Assembly (NCBI RefSeq): GCF_016863275.1
Contig: NZ_BOOO01000013.1
Location: forward strand, 369,321 to 433,320
Source: Planotetraspora mira
GTDB lineage: Bacteria > Actinomycetota > Actinomycetes > Streptosporangiales > Streptosporangiaceae
DNA: 64,000 nt
Direction: 5' to 3'
Below, in pieces: positions 1 to 8,028 of this stretch (positions are counted from its first letter, which is position 1; each line of letters opens with the position of its first letter). The notes under the pieces were generated by a model. The model did not search any database. It was not told the origin of the DNA and saw only the letters and a list, made by a program, of their open reading frames with translations. Made by a program: the position numbers and the translations under genes.

Positions 1-2
1 AC

Positions 3-257
3 ACCATCAAGATCATCGATGCCGCCGAGGACGTCGTCCGCCCGATCATGGACGGCGAGTGCCTGCTCGACCGGATGGCGCTCACCATGGGCTACACGGG
101 CGTCTACTCCAGTTTCCTCAAGCACGCCGACCGCCAGGCGAAGAAGTACGGCGTGCCCGGCGCCGAGATCCTGCTCGAGGCCGGGCGCCGCAAGCTCGTC
201 GGCGGCCAGGAAGACCAGCTCATCGAAATCGCAGTCGCCCTCGCGGCGAAGAAGTGA
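3..257 (+). CDS. hsaF: 4-hydroxy-2-oxovalerate aldolase, C-terminal end (partial)
   Basis: Only the last 84 codons are present; the gene enters from the left edge. The visible end carries the [17 protein letters not shown] stretch and the [11 protein letters not shown] tail that are typical of the C-terminal domain of class II pyruvate aldolases of the BphI/MhpE/HsaF group. These split 4-hydroxy-2-oxo acids into pyruvate and an aldehyde, and channel the aldehyde to a partner dehydrogenase (HsaG). The stop lies 8 bp before the HsaA start, so the two are very likely one operon. In steroid degraders this enzyme finishes the ring A/B fragment 2-hydroxyhexa-2,4-dienoate. The family call is firm; the assignment to HsaF rather than a phenylpropionate MhpE rests on the neighbours. 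Confidence 0.87.
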   Translation, partial: TIKIIDAAEDVVRPIMDGECLLDRMALTMGYTGVYSSFLKHADRQAKKYGVPGAEILLEAGRRKLVGGQEDQLIEIAVALAAKK

Positions 258-265
258 GAAAAGCC

Positions 266-1450
266 ATGGGCAACCCGGTACTCGAAGCGATCACCCAGAG
301 GGCCGAGGAGATCAGCGCGCTCGGCTCCGCGAACGAGACGCTGTGCAGGCTGGACGACCAGGCCGCCAAGGTGCTGCGCGAGGCCGGCGTCATCCGGATG
401 CTCCAGCCGAAGATCCACGGCGGGTTCGAGTTCCATCCGCGCGAGTTCGCCGAGACCGTCATGAAGATCGCCAGCCTGGACGGCTCGACCGGCTGGGTCG
501 CCGGGGTCGTCGGCGTGCATCCCTGGGAGATGGCCTACGCCGACCCGAGGGTCCAGGAGGAGATCTGGGGGGAGAACCAGGACACCTGGATCGCCTCGCC
601 GTACGCGCCGATGGGCGTCGCCCGGCCGGTCGACGGCGGCTACGTCTTCAACGGCCGCTGGCAGTTCTCCTCCGGCACCGACCACTGCGACTGGATCTTC
701 CTCGGCGGCATGCTCGGCGACGAGGAGGGCAAGGTCGCCAAGCCGCCGGAGTCGCTGCACCTGATCCTCCCGCGGTCCGACTACGAGATCGTCGAAGACT
801 CGTGGAACGTGGTCGGCCTGCGCGGCACCGGCAGCAAGGACGTCATCGTCAGGGACGCGTTCGTCCCCGACTACCGGGTCATCCCGTTCTCGAAGGTCGT
901 GGACGGCAGCGCGGCCAGGGAGGCGGGGCTGACCAACCCGACCTACCACCTGCCGTTCTCCGTCGCGTTCCCCCTCGGCATCACCGCCTCCGTGATCGGC
1001 ATGGCCGAAGGCGCCCTCGCCCACCACCTGGCCTATCAGAAGGGGCGGGTGCAGATCACCGGCACCAAGATCAAGGACGATCCGTACGTGCTCTACGCCA
1101 TCAGCGAGGCCGCGGCGGACATCGCGGCCGCGCGGTCGGCACTGCTCGACAACGCCTCGCGGATGTACGACCTCGTCGCGGCGGGCCGTGAGGTCACCTT
1201 CGACGAGCGGGCGGTGAGCCGGCGCACCCAGGTCCAGGCGGCCTGGCGGGCGGTCCGGGCGGTCGACGAGATCGTCAACCGGTCCGGCGGGAACGCCATG
1301 CGTGTGGACAACCCGATTCAGCGCTTCTGGCGTGACGCTCATGTGGGCCTGACGCACGCCATTCACGTGCCGGGCGCGGTCTTCCACGTCTCGGCGCTGA
1401 CCCAACTCGGCATCGAGCCGCCCCAAGGCCCGATGCGCTCGATGATCTGA
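266..1450 (+). CDS. hsaA: 3-HSA monooxygenase oxygenase component HsaA
   Basis: The 394-residue protein has the length of mycobacterial HsaA and the acyl-CoA-dehydrogenase fold of two-component flavin-dependent hydroxylases. Recognisable blocks are GVIRMLQPKIHGG near residue 40, DGSTGWVAGVVGVHPW near 75, GRWQFSSGTDHCDW near 132, VVGLRGTGSKDV near 187 and the C-terminal NPIQRFWRDAHVGLTHA. HsaA uses reduced FMN from a reductase (HsaB, not in this window) to hydroxylate 3-HSA to the catechol 3,4-DHSA in the cytoplasm. The start ATG follows the aldolase stop by 8 bp. The catechol is the substrate of HsaC, encoded about 1.5 kb downstream. A second HsaA-like gene lies at 8029-9195; this copy is the better HsaA candidate because it is linked to hsaF and hsaC. 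Confidence 0.88.
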   Translation: MGNPVLEAITQRAEEISALGSANETLCRLDDQAAKVLREAGVIRMLQPKIHGGFEFHPREFAETVMKIASLDGSTGWVAGVVGVHPWEMAYADPRVQEEIWGENQDTWIASPYAPMGVARPVDGGYVFNGRWQFSSGTDHCDWIFLGGMLGDEEGKVAKPPESLHLILPRSDYEIVEDSWNVVGLRGTGSKDVIVRDAFVPDYRVIPFSKVVDGSAAREAGLTNPTYHLPFSVAFPLGITASVIGMAEGALAHHLAYQKGRVQITGTKIKDDPYVLYAISEAAADIAAARSALLDNASRMYDLVAAGREVTFDERAVSRRTQVQAAWRAVRAVDEIVNRSGGNAMRVDNPIQRFWRDAHVGLTHAIHVPGAVFHVSALTQLGIEPPQGPMRSMI

Positions 1451-1496
1451 CGCGCTCCGGCCGATCATCTGGACGGGTTAATAGGACTAAACTCCC

Positions 1497-1519
1497 AACG
1501 GTCAACAATGTTGCCCGTT
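1497..1519. promoter_or_regulatory. 23-bp near-perfect palindrome, candidate operator
   Basis: AACGGTCAACA and TGTTGCCCGTT are reverse complements at 10 of 11 positions around a single central A. The element ends 12 bp before the TTG start at 1532 and abuts its ribosome binding site. No T-tract follows, so an operator is likelier than a terminator of the hsaA transcript. The cognate regulator is unknown. Confidence 0.5.
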
Positions 1520-1531
1520 AGGTGAGCGGCT

Positions 1532-2707
1532 TTGAACATCCCTCCACAGCCAGGTGCCGAGTGGCGGTTCAACCCCCCGCCCGGCTGGCCGGTTCCTCCC
1601 AGGGACTGGATCCCGACTCCGAACTGGACCGGGCCCGCCCCGGGTTGGCCCGAGCCTCCGGCGAACTGGCAATGGTGGGTACGCGATGTGACGGCGTTAC
1701 GCGACACCATGGCGTTCGGTCAGGCTCCGGTGGGTCAGGCCACGGGTGGGTTCGGGCAGGCTCCGGGTGGGGGCGGCCGGGCTCCGATGGGCCCGGGTGC
1801 GATGCGTCCGGGTCCGCCGGGTCAGGCTCCGATGGGCCCGGGTCCGGGTGGGTTCGGACAAGGCGGCTTCGGACAGGGTGGGTTCGAACAGGGCGGCTTC
1901 GGGCAGGGTGGGTTCGGGCAGGGTGGGTTCGGGCAGGGTGGGTTCGGGCAGGGTGGGTTCGAACAAGGCGGGTTCGGGCAGGGTGATTTCGGCCCGGCCC
2001 AGGGGGGTCCCGCATCCTTCGGCCCCGCCTTCTCCGGCCCTGATTCGTTCGAACCGGCGGGGATGGAGGCCGGTCGGCCGGGTACGGGCCCCGAAGCCCG
2101 GTGGAAGCCGTTCGCGGCCATCGGCGGCGCTGTCGTGGTCGGCGTCCTGGCCGCCTTCGCGATCTATGGCGTGCATGGCGGCAAGGCCGCCGGCACCCCC
2201 TCAGCCGGCTCCACCGGCTCCACCGCCTCTGCCTCCGCACCGCAGAAGAGCGCCGCCGCGCACGCGCAGGCCGTGGCGATCGACAAGGTCCTCGACCAGA
2301 GCAAGCCCAGCCGGGGCAAGCTCCAGCAAGGACTCAGCCAGATGCGGCCGCCCTGCTCGAAGGCCGACCAGGGCATCGCGGCGATCCAGCAGGCCGCCGA
2401 CCAGCGGGCCGAACAGGTCCAGCGGGCGAAGAAGCTGAAAGTCGACGCGCTCGCACGCGGCTATACGCTGAGGCAGCATCTCGTGGACGCGCTCACGGCC
2501 TCGCAGCAGGCCGACGCGGCGTACCTGAAATGGGCGAAGAAGTACCAGGCCAACGGCTGCTCCGGGCCCACGGAGGGAGATGCCTACTACGACGCCGGAA
2601 ACGCGGCCTCGGTGAAAGCCACCAAGTCCAAGTCCGCGTTCGTCGCCCTGTGGGGTTCGATCGCGGAGCAGGAGGGACTGCCCGCTCGCAGCCAGGGTTC
2701 GATCTGA
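1532..2707 (+). CDS. Pro-rich, Gly/Phe-repeat single-pass membrane protein of unknown function
   Basis: I do not recognise a functional family. The 391-residue protein starts with a Pro/Trp-rich region (PPPGWPVPPRDW, PAPGWPEPPANW), then a low-complexity segment with about nine GQGGF-type pentapeptides (roughly residues 107-153). One hydrophobic helix follows at about residues 193-214 (IGGAVVVGVLAAFAIYGV). The C-terminal domain of about 175 residues is helical and charged with only two cysteines (MRPPC and ANGCSG), which could pair outside the cell. The topology resembles actinobacterial proteins with a disordered cytoplasmic tail. The start is TTG, chosen because AGGTGAG sits 5 bp upstream and no better in-frame start exists. 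It separates hsaA from hsaC, an unusual position for a non-enzymatic protein. Confidence 0.75.
   Translation: MNIPPQPGAEWRFNPPPGWPVPPRDWIPTPNWTGPAPGWPEPPANWQWWVRDVTALRDTMAFGQAPVGQATGGFGQAPGGGGRAPMGPGAMRPGPPGQAPMGPGPGGFGQGGFGQGGFEQGGFGQGGFGQGGFGQGGFGQGGFEQGGFGQGDFGPAQGGPASFGPAFSGPDSFEPAGMEAGRPGTGPEARWKPFAAIGGAVVVGVLAAFAIYGVHGGKAAGTPSAGSTGSTASASAPQKSAAAHAQAVAIDKVLDQSKPSRGKLQQGLSQMRPPCSKADQGIAAIQQAADQRAEQVQRAKKLKVDALARGYTLRQHLVDALTASQQADAAYLKWAKKYQANGCSGPTEGDAYYDAGNAASVKATKSKSAFVALWGSIAEQEGLPARSQGSI
1852..1990 (+). repeat. Tandem 15-bp coding repeats (GQGGF units)
   Basis: About nine head-to-tail copies of a 15-bp unit of the form GGTGGGTTCGGGCAG lie inside the membrane-protein gene. Variants change Gly-Gln to Glu-Gln in some units. 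The near-identical copies suggest recent expansion by slippage, so copy number may vary between strains. Confidence 0.85.
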
Positions 2708-2746
2708 GTCCGGTACGCCGGGAGGACGCCGAGAGCGCGGTGGCGG

Positions 2747-2819
2747 TGAGTCCGCTCCGCGCTGCTCCTCTTGAGTCCGCTCCGCGCTGCTGCTCCTGAG
2801 TCCGCTCCGCGCTGCTCCT
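2747..2819 (+). repeat. Three tandem copies of a ~25-bp intergenic repeat
   Basis: The unit TGAGTCCGCTCCGCGCTGCT plus CCT occurs at 2747-2769, 2772-2797 (with a TGC insertion) and 2797-2819. It fills the 275-bp gap between the membrane protein and hsaC, which holds no other gene. The unit is itself GC-rich and weakly self-complementary. Function is unknown; it may be a mobile mini-repeat or slippage product. Confidence 0.8.
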
Positions 2820-2982
2820 TGTGAGGCGGTCGAAGTCGCCGTAGACGGGGACTCTCACTCAGCGGGAGCCCCGAGGCGGCAGCACGCCCTGTCTGTCACT
2901 TTGGGGTGGACGACGGCCGCTCGCTCAGGCCAGGCCCGAGCGTGGGTGCAGCGAGATCGGCACCGGCAGATTGGTGGACAGG

Positions 2983-3921
2983 GTGACACAGATCCGAGGA
3001 CTGGGCTATCTCAAGGTCCAGACGCGTGACATCGAGCGCTGGCGCGAGCTCGTGATCGACGGGCTCGGCTTCGCGGAGGGTTCCGGGCCTGAGCCGGACG
3101 CCCTGTACCTCCGGATGGACGAGCGGCAGGCGCGGCTCATCGTGGTCCCCGGCGACTCCGACCGGGTGCTCGCCATCGGGTGGGAGGTCCGCGACCAGTT
3201 CGCTCTCGCCGCCGTCGGCCGCGCCGTCGAGGCGTACGGCACGCCGGTCAAGGTGCTCTCCGAGCAGGAGTCCATCGACCGCGCGGTGGAGCAGGTGATC
3301 GCGTTCACCGATCCCGGCGGTCATCCGATCGAGGTCTACTTCGGCCCCGTGCTCGACCACAGCCCCGTGCTCACCGGCAGGGGGCAGCGGTTCGTGACCG
3401 GCCCGCAGGGGATGGGCCACGTGGTGCTGCCCACCACGACGATGGAGGAGACCGTCTCCTTCTACACCGAGGTGCTCGGCTTCCTGCCGCGCGGCGCGAT
3501 GAAGCTGGGCCGGCCCAGGCCGCCGTTCCGGCGGCTTCGCTTCATGGGCGTCAACCAGCGGCACCACAGCCTCGCGATCGCCCCGGCGGGACACTCAGGG
3601 GACCCGGGTGTGGTGCACCTCATGGTCGAGGTCGACAGCCTGGACGCGGTCGGCCGGGCGCTGGACAGGGTGAACCAGCTCGGCTTCTCCATCTCCTCGA
3701 CCCTGGGCCGCCACACCAACGACAAGATGGTCTCCTTCTACGTCCGCGCGCCCGGCGGCTGGGACATCGAGTACGGCACCGACGGCATGCTCGTCGACGA
3801 GACGTACTACACGGCCGAGGAGATCAGCGCCGACAGCTACTGGGGCCACGACTGGTCAGGCTCCGAACCGCTGGCCGCCTTCGGGCCCGGGGCGGGGTCG
3901 GGGGCGGGGTCCCGAGCATGA
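2983..3921 (+). CDS. hsaC: 3,4-DHSA extradiol dioxygenase HsaC (VOC superfamily)
   Basis: The 312-residue protein has two vicinal-oxygen-chelate domains. With the GTG at 2983 as start, the iron ligands fall at His146 (MGHVVLP), His212 (VVHLMVEV) and Glu263 (GGWDIEYG), close to His146/His210/Glu260 of BphC. That agreement, and GGTGG 5 bp upstream, is why I prefer it to the TTG at 2971. HsaC opens the catechol ring of 3,4-DHSA by meta-cleavage in the cytoplasm, the step after HsaA. The hydrolase HsaD that follows in known operons is not in this window. The tail (after about residue 295) is Gly/Ala-rich and probably disordered. The stop overlaps the next start in an ATGA, indicating translational coupling. 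Confidence 0.88.
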   Translation: MTQIRGLGYLKVQTRDIERWRELVIDGLGFAEGSGPEPDALYLRMDERQARLIVVPGDSDRVLAIGWEVRDQFALAAVGRAVEAYGTPVKVLSEQESIDRAVEQVIAFTDPGGHPIEVYFGPVLDHSPVLTGRGQRFVTGPQGMGHVVLPTTTMEETVSFYTEVLGFLPRGAMKLGRPRPPFRRLRFMGVNQRHHSLAIAPAGHSGDPGVVHLMVEVDSLDAVGRALDRVNQLGFSISSTLGRHTNDKMVSFYVRAPGGWDIEYGTDGMLVDETYYTAEEISADSYWGHDWSGSEPLAAFGPGAGSGAGSRA

Positions 3922-5402
3922 GCATGGGCGCCGTGCCGCCGGTCGAGCCCGTGCCCGCAGATTCGATCACAGCCTTCGACCATGAATGCGACGTGCTCGT
4001 CGTCGGCTTCGGATGCGCCGGCGCGGCCGCCGCCTTCGAAGCCGCTGCGGCGGGCGCCGACGTGCTCGTGCTGGAGCGCGCGGGCGGGCCCGGCGGCTCC
4101 TCGGCGCAGTCCGGGGGAGAGCTCTACCTCGGGGGCGGCACCGCGGTGCAGCGGGCGTGCGGCTTCGACGACGATCCGGACAACATGTTCGCCTTCCTCA
4201 AGGCGGCGCTCGGCCCGCACGCCGACGAGGAGAAGCTGCGGCTGTACTGCGACGAGAGCGTCGAGCACTTCGAATGGTTCCGCGGCCGGGGTCTCACCTT
4301 CAACGAGACGTTGCACGACGCCCCGACCTGGATGCCCCTGACGACCGACGGCCTGATGTGGCTGGGCGAGAACGCCTGGCCGTACAACACGATCGCCCGG
4401 CCGGTTCCCCGCGGGCATCGGCCGGCGACCGAGGCGTTCGGCGGCTGGCTGCTCATGGAGAAGCTGGCCGAGGCCGCGAAGGCCGCAGGTGCGGCCTGCC
4501 ACGCCGACACCCGCGCCGCCAATCTGATCGTGGACGACGACGGCCGGGTGGCCGGAGTCGTGGCGCGCAGATACGGCGAGACGCTGACCTACCGCGCACG
4601 CCGGGCGGTGATCCTCACGACCGGCGGCTTCGTCGACAACGAGCAGATGCTGGCCGACCACGCCCCGGTGCTGCTCGGCCATGGCAAGGTCAGCGACGGC
4701 CTCGACGACGGGGGCGGCATCCGGATGGCGACGGCGCTCGGCGCGGCCACCCGGCGCATGTCGGTCGTGGAGATCGCCCTGACGGCGCTGCCCGCGATCC
4801 TCGTGCGCGGCATGCTCGTCAACGCGCTCGGCCAGAGGTTCATCAACGAGGACGTCTATCCGGGTCTGTTCAGCGTGGCCGCCGTACGGCACCAGCCGGG
4901 CCCCTACTGGGCGATCATCGACGAGAAGGGCTATGAGGAGATCCCGCCGGAGGACCTGTGGGGCGTGCGCCCGCGGTTCGTCGCGGAGACGGTCGCCGAG
5001 TTGGAGGAGTCGCTCGGCATGCCGGCGGGAGCCCTGGAGGCCACCCTCGCCGTGTACAACCGGCACGCGGAGCGGGGGAGCGACCCCTACTTCCACAAGG
5101 ACCAGAGGTGGCTGCGGCCACTGCGGCCGCCGCTCGCCGCCGTCGATCCGCAGGAGGGCTTCGCACCGGGCGACGCCGAGGGCGCGGGCAAGGGGACCGG
5201 AGTCGCCGGCTTCACGCTCGGCGGGCTGCACACCACCGTGGACGGCGCCGTGCTGAACCATTCGGGGCAGCCGATCCCCGGCCTGTACGCCGCGGGCCGG
5301 GCCGGTGCCGGAATCCACGGCGAGGGCTACATCAGCGGGACGTCGCTCGGCGACGGCACGTTCTTCGGCCGCAGGGCGGGCCGCGCAGCCGCGGGCGAAT
5401 GA
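3918..5402 (+). CDS. FAD-binding dehydrogenase of the KstD/fumarate-reductase superfamily
   Basis: The 494-residue protein begins with a Rossmann FAD site (VLVVGFGCAGAAAAFEAA, from about residue 24) followed by ERAGGPGGSSAQSGGELYLGGG. It ends with the superfamily signature GLYAAGRAGAGIHGEGYISG and SLGDGTFFGRRAG. Members of this group include 3-ketosteroid delta1- and delta4-dehydrogenases. The C-terminal Tyr-x-x-x-Gly arrangement resembles that of KstD enzymes, but the protein is shorter than classical KstD (about 510-560 residues), so I do not assign delta1 or delta4 activity. The start overlaps the hsaC stop by 4 bp; a second ATG lies 6 bp downstream. Its place next to hsaC and before an SDR supports steroid nucleus oxidation. 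Confidence 0.75.
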   Translation: MSMGAVPPVEPVPADSITAFDHECDVLVVGFGCAGAAAAFEAAAAGADVLVLERAGGPGGSSAQSGGELYLGGGTAVQRACGFDDDPDNMFAFLKAALGPHADEEKLRLYCDESVEHFEWFRGRGLTFNETLHDAPTWMPLTTDGLMWLGENAWPYNTIARPVPRGHRPATEAFGGWLLMEKLAEAAKAAGAACHADTRAANLIVDDDGRVAGVVARRYGETLTYRARRAVILTTGGFVDNEQMLADHAPVLLGHGKVSDGLDDGGGIRMATALGAATRRMSVVEIALTALPAILVRGMLVNALGQRFINEDVYPGLFSVAAVRHQPGPYWAIIDEKGYEEIPPEDLWGVRPRFVAETVAELEESLGMPAGALEATLAVYNRHAERGSDPYFHKDQRWLRPLRPPLAAVDPQEGFAPGDAEGAGKGTGVAGFTLGGLHTTVDGAVLNHSGQPIPGLYAAGRAGAGIHGEGYISGTSLGDGTFFGRRAGRAAAGE

Positions 5403-5422
5403 CCACGGGAGCCCGACCCGCC

Positions 5423-5618
5423 GTGCCGCAGGCGATGACCCAGTGCCGCAGGCGCGGCCGATGACCTAGTGCCGCAGGCGCGGCCATAGACAGGGAGGGG
5501 CGCGGCCGTGGTCTGGACTGAGGAGCGCCCGGAGCGAGGAACGAGTGAGGACGTGACGAAGGAAGACACGGCCTCAAGTGCGACCCGACCCGCCGTGCCG
5601 CAGGCGCGGCCATAGACA
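5423..5618 (+). repeat. Dispersed repeats of GTGCCGCAGGCG(CGGCC) in an intergenic leader
   Basis: Copies occur at 5423-5434, 5443-5459, 5469-5485 and 5595-5611. A 22-bp stretch ending in GGCCATAGACA is exactly duplicated at 5471-5492 and 5597-5618. Both duplicates are followed by GGAGG-like bases, as if the ribosome-binding leader of the next gene had been copied. The 226-bp gap between the flavoprotein and the SDR holds no other feature. Confidence 0.75.
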
Positions 5619-5628
5619 TGGAGGACGG

Positions 5629-6378
5629 ATGAACCGTTTCGAGGACAGGAACGTCCTGCTGACCGGTGCCGGGTCCGGCATCGGCAGGGCGACCGCCGTG
5701 CGGCTGCTCTCCGAGGGGGCGACGGTCTTCGCCGTGGACCGGGACGCCGCCGGGCTGGCCGAGACCTGCGGGCTCGCCGGCGACACCGGCCGGTTCGTCG
5801 CCCATGTGGCCGACCTGGCGGAGGAGGAGGCGGTGGTCTCCGCCGCCGCCGCGGCCGTCGCCGCCCTCGGACGGATCGACGTGCTGATCAATGTGGCGGG
5901 GGTCCTCCGGGTCACGCCGATGGACTCGCTGCGGCTCGACGACTACAGGGAGATCTTCGCGATCAACGTGTTCGCGCCGGTCGTGCTCTGCCGGGAGGTG
6001 CTGCCGCACGTGCCGGACCGCACCGGGGTGGTCGTGAACGTGACCTCCACGGCGGCGACCAAGGCCCACCCGTGGATGACCGGTTACGCGGCCTCCAAGG
6101 GCGCCCTGTTGTCGTTCTCGATCAGCCTGGCCGCGGAGCTGTCGGAACGGCGGATCCGCGTCGTGCCCGTCTCACCCGGTGGCATCGCCACACCTCTGAC
6201 GGCGAACAAGGAGACCTACGCGGGCATCGACACCTCGTGGTACGCCCGCACCTATCCCCTGTGGGGCAGGCCCGGCCGCCCCGAGAACGTCGCGGGGACG
6301 ATCGCCTTCGCGGCCTCCGCGGACGGCGCCTATCTCAACGGCGTCGAGATCCGCGTCGACGGCGGCTCTCACAGCTGA
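5629..6378 (+). CDS. Short-chain dehydrogenase/reductase
   Basis: This is a classical SDR of 249 residues. It has the NAD(P) motif TGAGSGIG at about residues 12-19, the NVAG structural motif near 86, and the catalytic Ser (VTSTAA) and YAASK at about residues 153-157. An acidic residue (VDRD) after beta2 favours NAD(H). The ATG is preceded by GGAGG. It lies 226 bp after the KstD-like gene, same strand, with a terminal position before a convergent operon. Substrate cannot be read from sequence; a hydroxysteroid or a CoA-ester intermediate is likely from context. Confidence 0.8.
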   Translation: MNRFEDRNVLLTGAGSGIGRATAVRLLSEGATVFAVDRDAAGLAETCGLAGDTGRFVAHVADLAEEEAVVSAAAAAVAALGRIDVLINVAGVLRVTPMDSLRLDDYREIFAINVFAPVVLCREVLPHVPDRTGVVVNVTSTAATKAHPWMTGYAASKGALLSFSISLAAELSERRIRVVPVSPGGIATPLTANKETYAGIDTSWYARTYPLWGRPGRPENVAGTIAFAASADGAYLNGVEIRVDGGSHS

Positions 6379-6439
6379 TCCACAGCCGATCCACGGCCGA
6401 CCCGGGCCGGCGCGCAGGCGTGCCGGCCGGCGGGTCCGG

Positions 6440-6718
6440 TCATTCCTCGGGGACGGGGATGGCGCCGTCGAGCGCCGCCCGGACGATCGACTCGCGCAGT
6501 GCCGTACAGCCCGGGAAGAGGCCGTGGTCCGGCCCGCCGCCGTCGCCGGAGTGGGCTGCGCGCCGTTCGAGGCAGGCCCCGAGCGCCTGCGAGCTCCACT
6601 GGACGCTGGTCTGGTGCCAGCTCGCCTTTCGCACCTCGACCTCCGCGCCGCACTGGTGGCAGTCCAGCGGCTGCATGGGCGCGCCGTCGAGCAGCCGGTT
6701 GTCGGCGCGGATCGTCAT
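6440..6718 (-). CDS. Small four-cysteine protein coupled to kshA
   Basis: The 92-residue protein has Cys20 and Cys23 (DCHQCGAEV), Cys49 (GACLE) and Cys71 (FPGCTAL), plus several histidines. This spacing could bind zinc or an iron-sulfur centre. It does not match a 2Fe-2S plant-type ferredoxin or the KshB reductase. Its ATG overlaps the kshA stop by 4 bp, so the two are translated together, and it is the only partner encoded with kshA here. I infer an accessory or electron-transfer role for the hydroxylase. No membrane segment or signal peptide is present. Confidence 0.75.
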   Translation of the reverse strand: MTIRADNRLLDGAPMQPLDCHQCGAEVEVRKASWHQTSVQWSSQALGACLERRAAHSGDGGGPDHGLFPGCTALRESIVRAALDGAIPVPEE

Positions 6719-7863
6719 GCCTGGCGGCCCGCCGCGGCCCGGCGGGCGAGGTTCGCCTCGACCTCCTGCTTCCACGCCTCGACCGGGCGGGTGGTGTCGA
6801 GTTCGAACTCGAAGCGCTCCACCATCTCCGGCCTGACGTCGGCCACGTCGACGTAGAACTGCTCGTACCAGCGGCGGAGCTGGTAGACCGGCCCGTCCTC
6901 CTCGCACAGGAGCGGGTTGTCGATGCGGGTCTTGTGCTTCCAGATCTCGACGTCCTGGTCGAAGCCCTTGAGGATGAACTCGCCCAGCTTGTGGGCCATG
7001 GCCTCGGCCCCCTCCCGGGGGAGCTTGTCGCTGTGCTGCACGATGATGCCCGAGTGCAGCATGAACGAGTTCCCGTCGATCGGGTAGTGCGCGTTGATCA
7101 GCACGGACTTGAGGTCCATGTCGTCGTAGTGGTAGGTCAGGTCGTCGATCATGAAGGACGGCCCGTGGTAGGACGCCACCGAGGAGTTGCCGAGCATCCG
7201 CGGGCCCTTGCCAGGCGGGCGGGCGTCCGGGCGGCTCAGGCCGTTCATGATCTGGGTCGCCACGTGGCCCTCGAAGATGTTCTTGAAGTACGTGGGGAAC
7301 GAGTAGTGCACGTAGAAGAAGTGCGCCATGTCCACCACGTTGTCCATGACCTCGCGGCAGTTCGTCTCGACCACGATCTCCTGCCAGACCCAGTCGGTCC
7401 AGTCGTCGCGCGTGGCCCCCTCGATGCGGGGGATCGCCACCTCCGGCTGGGGTGGGTTGCCCTCCGGGTCGTTCCAGACGAACAGCAGGCCGTCCTGCTC
7501 CATCGTGGTCCACGCGGCGGTGCGGGCGCGCAGGGGGACGCGACGGGCGTAGGGGATCTTCTTGCAGCGGCCGTCGCCGCCCCAGCGCCAGTCGTGGAAC
7601 GGGCAGGCGAGCTCGTCGCCCTTGATCCTTCCCTTGGACAGGTCGGCGCCCATGTGCCTGCAGTAGGCGTCCAGCACGTTGAGGCCGCCGTCGCCGCTCT
7701 GGAAGACCACGAGCTTCTGCCCGAACGCGTTGACGGTGTGGGGCTTGCCATCCTTGAACTGCCCGGACAGGCCGAGGCAGTGCCAGCCTCTGGCGAATCG
7801 CGTGGGCACCGCTTCCGCTTCGATGGCGCGGATGCCGGTGGTCGAGGCCTCGACTGCAGTCAC
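6715..7863 (-). CDS. kshA: 3-ketosteroid 9alpha-hydroxylase oxygenase KshA
   Basis: This Rieske non-heme iron oxygenase has 382 residues. With the GTG at 7863 as start, the Rieske ligands are Cys68, His70, Cys87 and His90, and the mononuclear iron ligands fall at His181, His186 and Asp304, the same numbering as in M. tuberculosis KshA. A longer ATG start at 7902 is possible but lacks a ribosome binding site, whereas AAGGGATGG precedes 7863. KshA hydroxylates ADD or AD (or CoA-linked side-chain intermediates) at C9, which opens ring B after delta1-dehydrogenation. Its reductase KshB is not in this window. The gene is divergent from the second hsaA-like gene. Confidence 0.93.
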   Translation of the reverse strand: MTAVEASTTGIRAIEAEAVPTRFARGWHCLGLSGQFKDGKPHTVNAFGQKLVVFQSGDGGLNVLDAYCRHMGADLSKGRIKGDELACPFHDWRWGGDGRCKKIPYARRVPLRARTAAWTTMEQDGLLFVWNDPEGNPPQPEVAIPRIEGATRDDWTDWVWQEIVVETNCREVMDNVVDMAHFFYVHYSFPTYFKNIFEGHVATQIMNGLSRPDARPPGKGPRMLGNSSVASYHGPSFMIDDLTYHYDDMDLKSVLINAHYPIDGNSFMLHSGIIVQHSDKLPREGAEAMAHKLGEFILKGFDQDVEIWKHKTRIDNPLLCEEDGPVYQLRRWYEQFYVDVADVRPEMVERFEFELDTTRPVEAWKQEVEANLARRAAAGRQA

Positions 7864-7880
7864 GGTGACCCATCCCTTCA

Positions 7881-7894
7881 AGGACGCACGTCCT
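7881..7894. promoter_or_regulatory. 14-bp palindrome upstream of kshA
   Basis: AGGACGCACGTCCT reads as arms AGGACG and CGTCCT around CA. It lies 18 bp upstream of the preferred kshA GTG, within the divergent region shared with the hsaA-like gene at 8029. It does not match the KstR consensus (TnnAACnnGTTnnA), so the regulator is unknown. Confidence 0.35.
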
Positions 7895-8028
7895 CCCAGC
7901 ATGCCAATTCAGATCCGGCCGGCCGGGCGGCAGTCCCATTGGCCGGGATGGCCCTGACATGCGCTCATCGGCGCGACGCACCATCATGGACGCAGAGACC
8001 CGGACGAACGCGACATGGAGAGCGACAC

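Noticed and set aside
1522..1986. Rightward Ser/Arg-rich frame starting at GTG 1522
   Set aside because: It is the +2 shadow of the GQGGF repeats; the frame from TTG 1532 continues through a membrane helix and a structured C-terminal domain.
1852..1990. CRISPR-like regular repeats
   Set aside because: The 15-bp units are contiguous without spacers and lie in frame inside a gene.
6499..8028. Upstream extension of the second hsaA-like frame across kshA
   Set aside because: It is antisense to KshA, whose Rieske and iron ligands are intact; the ATG at 8029 has a good ribosome site.
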